Source of the DNA: a virus
Length of the DNA stretch: 61,225 nucleotides
Virus record (IMG/VR): IMGVR_UViG_3300047445_000109
Span: 1 to 61,225 of that record
Reading direction: 5' to 3' (one strand)
This document shows positions 57,261 through 61,225 of this stretch, piece by piece; the first letter of the stretch is position 1; every line of letters starts with the position of its first letter. The notes beneath the pieces were generated by a model. It worked only from the letters and a program-made list of their open reading frames with translations. It was not told the DNA's origin and did not search any database. Both the position numbers and the translations under genes were made by a program.

Positions 57261-58179
57261 CTTCCACAGTCTCCGGTTTAGGGAACACGATCTGGTCGCG
57301 CAGGCGGTTGAACTCGGACTTGCCGTACTCGATCTGCTGCTTGCGCTCTTCCCAGCGCTCGCCGTCAATCGAGAGTTCGATGTGGTTCTCCACGAGGTTG
57401 TTCAGGTATTGCGGGCGCAGCGCATCCAGCTCCCACGACTTCGTGCCGAACTTCTTGGCGTAGTCCTTGAAGCGCGAGTCGGTGGACTTGGCCGGGTTCG
57501 GCGGCGGCTTCTGTGCGTTGATCTGATCCATGTTCAACGCGATGCGGTCGAACTGCACGTAGTCGCCACGCTCGTCGCTGCGGCAGAACATATTCACGCC
57601 TTCTTCCAGATCGCGGCTCATGTCGATGCCGGACGGGTCATGGTCGCCCAGGTGCAGGATCGTGACCGACTGGCCCGCGTCCATGGCCGGGATCACCATG
57701 CGTTCGCAGAACTCGCGGACAACCGTGCGCGAAGGATAGCCGCGTGCGGCCAGCAGCGGCACGTCGTAGCTGTGGCAGGTGCGTTGCAGCACGCCGACCA
57801 GGGCTTCCTTCTCGACGATGACGAACACGCGCTCTGGCTGGTTCTCCCACAAGTCCATGTGGAAGGTGCGGGCGCAGATGTGCATCAGCTCTTGCGGGTT
57901 CTCCCACGACGAGCGCGTGATGAACTCGCGGGTGCGATCTTCAATCGCGTCCCAATCCATCAGGCCAGCGAGGCGGGCGTCGTTGCACACGCTGGTGATG
58001 CGCTTGTACGACTGCTCGGTGTTTTCGATCTTGGCCGCCGCGACGAGCTGGTAGTAGAGCTGGCGCACGGTCAGCACAAAGCCCTGCTGCTGGTAGTCGC
58101 GGATGATGCGGTTCATCTCTTCGATCAGCACCAGCGTGTCGGCGCGGAAGTTGAAGTCCTTGTAGTGTTCGCGGGCCAT
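57253..58179 (-). CDS. Toprim-domain protein related to Spo11/topoisomerase VI A
   Basis: The 308-residue protein has an N-terminal winged-helix-like part (TVRQLYYQLVAAAKIEN, about residues 37-53) and a Toprim domain with the catalytic Glu (FVIVEKEALVGVL, about 118-130) and the D-x-D motif (LHLGDHDPSGIDM, about 175-187). This is the arrangement of Topo VI A/Spo11, but the Tyr-bearing 5Y-CAP domain seems shortened; the Tyr residues in the LYYQL segment are candidates. It could nick or relax DNA or be a stand-alone nuclease. AAGGAGCG upstream lies within the preceding gene's end. Confidence 0.75.
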   Translation of the reverse strand: MAREHYKDFNFRADTLVLIEEMNRIIRDYQQQGFVLTVRQLYYQLVAAAKIENTEQSYKRITSVCNDARLAGLMDWDAIEDRTREFITRSSWENPQELMHICARTFHMDLWENQPERVFVIVEKEALVGVLQRTCHSYDVPLLAARGYPSRTVVREFCERMVIPAMDAGQSVTILHLGDHDPSGIDMSRDLEEGVNMFCRSDERGDYVQFDRIALNMDQINAQKPPPNPAKSTDSRFKDYAKKFGTKSWELDALRPQYLNNLVENHIELSIDGERWEERKQQIEYGKSEFNRLRDQIVFPKPETVEDE

Positions 58180-58181
58180 GC

Positions 58182-58391
58182 TTAACGCTCCTTATTCCAC
58201 AATGCGTTGATCTTGTTCATCGCGGCGTCCAGGGCCACGATGGCGTCTTTCTGTGCTTCGGTTCCGACCATGTACTCCGGGCAGGAGTCGATAGCGGTGA
58301 TGAGTTCACCCTTCACGCGCACGGCGAAGCGGTCGTAGTTTGCGACGCGCATCTCCGTGGCCGGGCGGTTGATGAGGGAAGTCCGTGCCAT
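58182..58391 (-). CDS. Small hypothetical protein, 69 aa
   Basis: The start is preceded by AAAAGGCG. Soluble, with a beta-rich N-terminal half (NYDRFAVRVKGELITAID) and a helical end (DAAMNKINALWNKER). Its last codons contain the ribosome site of the Toprim gene. Function unknown. Confidence 0.6.
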   Translation of the reverse strand: MARTSLINRPATEMRVANYDRFAVRVKGELITAIDSCPEYMVGTEAQKDAIVALDAAMNKINALWNKER

Positions 58392-58400
58392 GATCGCCTT

Positions 58401-58685
58401 TTAGAGTTGTTCAAATTTGGCGAGCTTGCGCTTGAACTCGTCGCGCTGCACTTCGGCGAGGTTCGCACGCTGGTTCAAACTGTCGATGCGGCTGCGGGCT
58501 TCGGCCAGCTCTTTGCGCAGCTTGTCGGACTCGCTGCTGTCGAGCCATTCGACGAACTTGCCCAGCACGTCCTTCGCCTGATCCTTCTCGGTGTCGAAGC
58601 GCTCGTCGCTGTGCGTGTCGTCACGGCTTTCCACGAAGCGCTCGATGTCGGCCTTCAGGTGGCCCATGGTGTATTCGCCGCTCAT
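58401..58685 (-). CDS. Small coiled-coil protein, 94 aa
   Basis: I chose ATG 58685, with AAGGGG upstream; an ATG three bases earlier is equally possible. The C-terminal half is a long coiled coil (KLRKELAEARSRIDSLNQRANLAEVQRDEFKRKL). The end, KFEQL, resembles the shared acidic tail only loosely. Function unknown. Confidence 0.6.
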   Translation of the reverse strand: MSGEYTMGHLKADIERFVESRDDTHSDERFDTEKDQAKDVLGKFVEWLDSSESDKLRKELAEARSRIDSLNQRANLAEVQRDEFKRKLAKFEQL

Positions 58686-58927
58686 CATTCTGCCCCTTCC
58701 CTGATCTTGTTCATGCGGTTGCGGATGCTGTTCTGTTCCAGCGCCAGGACTTCTTCGTCGATCTTGACTTGGCGGCGCTGCTGCAAGGCGATGAATGCGT
58801 CGTTGTGCGCCGAGCGCTCGGACAGTTCGATGTTCTCGGCGCGCTTCTCCAGAATGCGCTTGTAGCATTCGGTGCGTTCCAGGCGCAGCTCGCACAGGCG
58901 CAGGCGGTCGTTGTTATCGCGGCTCAT
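58685..58927 (-). CDS. Small helical charged protein, 80 aa
   Basis: ATG 58927 overlaps the upstream stop (TGATG). The protein is one long charged helix by appearance (LRLCELRLERTECYKRILEKRAENIELSE), likely a coiled coil. With its neighbours it forms a run of three helical small proteins that may interact. Confidence 0.6.
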   Translation of the reverse strand: MSRDNNDRLRLCELRLERTECYKRILEKRAENIELSERSAHNDAFIALQQRRQVKIDEEVLALEQNSIRNRMNKIREGAE

Positions 58928-59361
58928 CACAGCATCCCCATCTGCGACAGTGCGCGCCACACGTTCAGGGTGATCAGCTTCGGCGTCGGCATCTCGTCAC
59001 GGGTCGGAATGCGCACGACCGGCTTGGCCTGCTTCTTCGCCTTGCCGTTCGAGATCACGCGGTAGCGGCGGTCGCCGTTGTCGGCCATGGAGAACGCCAG
59101 GGCGCGTGCTGCCGCCAGCTTGGCCTTCTCGGTGTCCACCGTGTACGCGCCGTCTTCGAGGCGCACGAATTCCGGCGAGATGATGCGACCTTGCGGGTCA
59201 AGGAAGCACGCGCCGTACATGCGCTCTTCTTCGCGGATTTCCGCCTCGCTGGCTGGATTGACTCCCCTGAGCAAAATCACAGGCAGCTCGCCCGTGACGG
59301 GAATCTGGTGGACGTTGACCTTCAGGGTGTCGATGCCTTCGACGGTTTGCTTCAGTTCCAT
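58927..59361 (-). CDS. Hypothetical protein, 144 aa
   Basis: ATG 59361 follows directly on the upstream stop; the preceding codons AAGGAGGAACTG provide its ribosome site. The protein is alpha/beta (VNVHQIPVTGELPVILLRGVN, then a basic segment NGKAKKQAKPVVRIP). No family recognised. Confidence 0.62.
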   Translation of the reverse strand: MELKQTVEGIDTLKVNVHQIPVTGELPVILLRGVNPASEAEIREEERMYGACFLDPQGRIISPEFVRLEDGAYTVDTEKAKLAAARALAFSMADNGDRRYRVISNGKAKKQAKPVVRIPTRDEMPTPKLITLNVWRALSQMGML

Positions 59362-59547
59362 TTACAGTTCCTCCTTCGCCATTTTGGTGATCTTGCTGGT
59401 CAGCTCGCGCTCCTGGGCTTTCAGCTTGCCGATGGTGCCGCGAACAGCGCGCATCTCTTTGTCCATGCCCTTCACGGTTTCTTCCTTGTTCTTGATGTCG
59501 GCCAGCAGGTTCGTGCGTTGCTGGCGCAGTGCTGCGATAGTGGTCAT
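59362..59547 (-). CDS. Small coiled-coil protein, 61 aa, EEL end
   Basis: I chose ATG 59547 with AAGGAGAA upstream. An all-helical protein (LRQQRTNLLADIKNKEETVKGMDKEMRAV) ending AKEEL. The terminal codons double as the Shine-Dalgarno of the next gene. Function unknown. Confidence 0.6.
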   Translation of the reverse strand: MTTIAALRQQRTNLLADIKNKEETVKGMDKEMRAVRGTIGKLKAQERELTSKITKMAKEEL

Positions 59548-59563
59548 GCCTGGGTTCTCCTTC

Positions 59564-59917
59564 TTATTCGGTGCGGGTGACGAGGGCTGCAACGTAGATG
59601 CCGCTGTTGCAGATGAAGTGCGTGCATTCGATGCTGTACTGCGAGTTCTCGATGCGGCGCTTGGCCGCCGAGATGGACGACGTGACGTTGTTGCGCAGGC
59701 GCTCCTTTTCTGCGGCCAGCACGTCGCTCATTTCGTCGGCCTTCACTTCACCGTCGATCCGAACGACTTTCGCCGCTGGGTCTTGGCCGACTTTCAGATC
59801 GACCAGGGTGGACGTGAACGAGCTGGCGCGTGCACGACTTGGCAGGGGCACGTCAGTTTCTACACCACCGGCTGCTGCGATCAGCTTGGCCTGTACTGAC
59901 TTGCGAGGTTCTTTCAT
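59564..59917 (-). CDS. First gene of the minus-strand early operon, 117 aa
   Basis: I chose ATG 59917 with AGGAG nine bases upstream rather than an in-frame ATG at 59935 that lies in the leader palindrome. The protein has a basic N-terminus (MKEPRKSVQAKLIAAAG), a helical middle (EKERLRNNVTSSISAAKRRIE) and a hydrophobic C-terminal stretch (ICNSGIYVAALV). It is the first product expressed from the operator promoter at 59954; function unknown. Confidence 0.65.
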   Translation of the reverse strand: MKEPRKSVQAKLIAAAGGVETDVPLPSRARASSFTSTLVDLKVGQDPAAKVVRIDGEVKADEMSDVLAAEKERLRNNVTSSISAAKRRIENSQYSIECTHFICNSGIYVAALVTRTE

Positions 59918-60342
59918 TCTAGTTCTCCTATTCAATGAATACTACGAAACGAACAATATCACCACCACGAAAACCCTGTCAACAAGTTTTCGTAAATACG
60001 GTTTCGCCACATGGAACTCGCTGGGGTTCTCAAGTAAGCCGGAACTCGAAACTCACAGCCTGGGATTTAAATTTTAGAACAGGCCAGGGTTTTGAAGTAA
60101 GGGGAAACCATAGTCTCGCGCCCACGTATATGTACCGGCGACGATCGCCACGGTGTTGCCCTGGTTGAAACCCTGTTGGCAAAAACATAGCGAAAAAGGC
60201 GAAAAGCCCGTAGGTAAAGGCGGTATGCGAAATTTGCATGGAATCGGCGACAGGGGATTGACGGGGCGGCGCTAGGCGTGGTGCAATCTGACTTGCCCGC
60301 CAATTTCGGCAGGCGTCAAACAACCTTGAAAGGGCTTACACC
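59918..60342. other. Divergent control region between early minus operon and right-end plus genes
   Basis: No gene seen in these 425 bases. It holds a 13-bp palindrome TATTCAATGAATA (59929-59941), the minus-strand promoter at 59954-59982 and two further partial operator-like words (CCAGGGTTTT near 60083, AAACCCTGTT near 60168). A possible plus-strand promoter has TTGACG (60258-60263) and TGCAAT (60282-60287), 18 bp apart. Confidence 0.5.
59954..59982 (-). promoter_or_regulatory. Minus-strand promoter of the long early operon
   Basis: TTGACA (59982-59977 on the minus strand) is followed after 17 bases by ATATTG (59959-59954). The spacer starts with the intact operator half ACAGGG and a T run, but the second half is absent, so this site may be less tightly controlled than the others. 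The leader contains the TATTCAATGAATA palindrome. Confidence 0.65.
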
Positions 60343-60876
60343 ATGAACCAAAACGCTACCGTTACCCGTGACTACATGGCCGCCGTTGCCGTGTCCGCCG
60401 TCGCAATCTTTGCAGGGTTCAAAGATGCGGGCATCCGCCACATGGGCGGCATCACGATTAGGGATTCGTCTGTAACGTGGCATCCGCTGGACTTGTACAA
60501 GCAAGCAATCGGGCAGGACGGTTACGGATGCGATTACATCTATGAAATGCTTTCGAGCTGGGCAGCTATGGTGCATGAACTTTGGACGGCCTGCCTTGCC
60601 GCCGACGACTTCGATAGCGTGCCGGGCGTGTTCGATTACGAAGTGTCCGAAGAGTTCGGCGCGTGGTTTTGGGCTAAGTCTTTCGAGCTGCGCAAAGAGC
60701 TGGGCGAAGATGGCGGCCCAGCGGAACCGCCGCACGAAGCCTGCGCGCCAGAGCTGGGCCGCCTCGTGTGGGAATTCTTCGGCCAGCGCGGCACGGACGC
60801 GGGCGCACTGTCCCGCGATGGCGGCATCGCGGACGCAATCCACGCTATTACCGGCTACCGTGCCGCCGTTGAGTGA
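60343..60876 (+). CDS. Hypothetical protein, 177 aa
   Basis: GAAAGGGC precedes the ATG. The soluble protein is rich in aromatic residues and acidic in its second half (SEEFGAWFWAKSFELRKELGEDGG). It heads the right-end plus-strand genes. No family is recognised, and no membrane segment is clear apart from a hydrophobic N-terminal patch (YMAAVAVSAVAIFAGF). Confidence 0.65.
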   Translation: MNQNATVTRDYMAAVAVSAVAIFAGFKDAGIRHMGGITIRDSSVTWHPLDLYKQAIGQDGYGCDYIYEMLSSWAAMVHELWTACLAADDFDSVPGVFDYEVSEEFGAWFWAKSFELRKELGEDGGPAEPPHEACAPELGRLVWEFFGQRGTDAGALSRDGGIADAIHAITGYRAAVE

Positions 60877-60880
60877 CGCC

Positions 60881-61012
60881 ATGTTAGCGGCCCTTGTCTA
60901 TTCGTCGCTCATTGCGGCGGCCTTCTTCCTTGTCGCGGTCTTGTGGAAACACGAGGGGCCGCTGTGGGGTTTAGCCTTTGGCGCGCTAGTGTGCTTTGCC
61001 GCCTTCTGCTAA
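60881..61012 (+). CDS. Small membrane protein, 43 aa
   Basis: ATG 60881 lies four bases after the preceding stop. Almost the whole 43-residue protein is hydrophobic, with two likely membrane segments (about 3-21 and 29-43) around a short charged loop WKHEGP. It resembles the other small membrane proteins of this cluster near 537-976. The ribosome site is weak, so translation is probably coupled. Confidence 0.55.
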   Translation: MLAALVYSSLIAAAFFLVAVLWKHEGPLWGLAFGALVCFAAFC

Positions 61013-61027
61013 TTTGCAACAAACCTG

Positions 61028-61056
61028 TTGACAGGGTTTTTCCCTGCCGTCATAAT
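61028..61056 (+). promoter_or_regulatory. Operator-containing promoter near the right end
   Basis: TTGACA (61028-61033) and CATAAT (61051-61056) are 17 bp apart, with operator ACAGGGTTTTTCCCTGC at 61031-61047. The 31 bases from 61026 match those from 1044 with one difference in the spacer. It drives the last genes of the window and, if the ends join, those at position 1. Confidence 0.85.
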
Positions 61057-61076
61057 TGCCACAAGTCAACGCAATT

Positions 61077-61093
61077 ACAGGGTTTTTCCCTGT
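61077..61093. promoter_or_regulatory. Second, perfect operator downstream of the promoter
   Basis: ACAGGGTTTTTCCCTGT occurs again 46 bp after the first copy, beyond the expected transcription start. A pair of sites at this spacing suits cooperative binding or a roadblock. A minus-strand TTGACA is embedded, but no -10 follows it. Confidence 0.8.
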
Positions 61094-61124
61094 CAACCGA
61101 TTAGCAGATAGAAAGGGCTTTAAC

Positions 61125-61187
61125 ATGGACATCCAAGAAATTGACTTTTACGAATTCCTTTTAGCTACGGTGAAAGTCTCGAAATGA
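61125..61187 (+). CDS. 20-residue leader-size peptide
   Basis: ATG 61125 has GAAAGGGC upstream and the frame ends at TGA 61185-61187, overlapping the next start (ATGA). The 20-residue acidic peptide starts MDIQEIDFYEFLL. It could be a real microprotein or a leader whose translation opens the next start. Very small, so modest confidence. Confidence 0.4.
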   Translation: MDIQEIDFYEFLLATVKVSK

Positions 61188-61225
61188 TCAAGTCCGATAA
61201 CATGGCCGAAGGCTGGATTTTCCGG
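61184..61225 (+). CDS. Partial small protein, N-terminal part
   Basis: ATG 61184 overlaps the preceding TGA and the frame runs off the right edge after 14 codons (MIKSDNMAEGWIFR). It would continue into the frame at position 2 of this window if one base is shared between the ends. Function unknown. Confidence 0.45.
   Translation, partial: MIKSDNMAEGWIFR

Noticed and set aside
8088-59547. The C-terminal DEL as merely the Shine-Dalgarno of the next gene
   Set aside because: This holds for 52543 and 59362 (GAGGAACTG), but the ending also occurs where no gene follows or where the ribosome site lies after the stop (48162, 8088, 20949, 51578), with codons such as GACGAG that are not ribosome sites.
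59918-59935. Upstream ATG for the first early-operon gene
   Set aside because: It is part of the 13-bp palindrome near the transcription start and lacks a ribosome site, whereas ATG 59917 has AGGAG.
1-61225. Lysogeny functions (integrase, excisionase, CI-type repressor) and CRISPR arrays
   Set aside because: None was found. The small HTH proteins lack the size and layout of CI-type repressors, and no regularly spaced palindromic repeats with unique spacers exist.

Overview
This window reads as a nearly complete, possibly circularly closable, genome of a tailed phage with a long non-contractile tail (siphovirus) infecting a Gram-negative host. The head genes are lambda-like (GpA-type terminase, gpW, lambda-type portal, ClpP-type protease with nested scaffold, gpD decoration protein, gpE capsid). 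The tail has a -1 frameshifted chaperone pair and a very long tape measure. The lysis genes include an Rz/Rz1-type spanin pair. The gene content and order recall the Nazgul/Chi/Enc34 type of siphovirus; that placement is inference from remembered gene order, not a search. No integrase, excisionase or lysogeny module was seen, so a lytic lifestyle is likely. The DNA is GC-rich.

Layout: 1-2420 holds small plus-strand genes of unknown function. 2421-3213 is a long non-coding stretch between convergent units, with repeats and an orphan promoter; it is the best origin candidate. 3214-6101 (minus) carries a primase-polymerase/SF3 helicase and a small HTH protein. 6322-13030 (plus) is the replication/recombination module: Lys/Ala/acidic protein, Fe-S PD-(D/E)XK nuclease, Enc34-type SSB, family-B-like polymerase, VRR-NUC nuclease and SNF2-like helicase. 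13100-24062 carries a small regulator, terminase, head and neck genes and the tail tube. 24312-37832 carries tape measure, tail tip and hub. 37834-46471 is a receptor-binding/fibre cassette with four paralogues, two of them carrying beta-propeller insertions. 46554-48080 is lysis. 48162-59917 (minus) is a long early operon of about 28 small, tightly coupled genes, including RdgC-like, Toprim/Spo11-like, cupin-like, HTH and histone-H1-like proteins. 60343-61225 (plus) holds further small genes that may join those at position 1.

Two genome-wide signals stand out. First, a palindromic operator, ACAGGGTTTTTCCCTGT, sits in the spacer of sigma70-type promoters (TTGACA, 17 bp, -10) that drive the small-gene and early regions on both strands, which implies one phage repressor or activator controlling a dispersed regulon. 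Second, at least twelve unrelated, mostly non-virion proteins end in the same acidic C-terminal tail, [DE]-E-L-stop, written with varying synonymous codons. This looks like a shared C-terminal sorting, binding or stability tag and is the most novel feature of the window.
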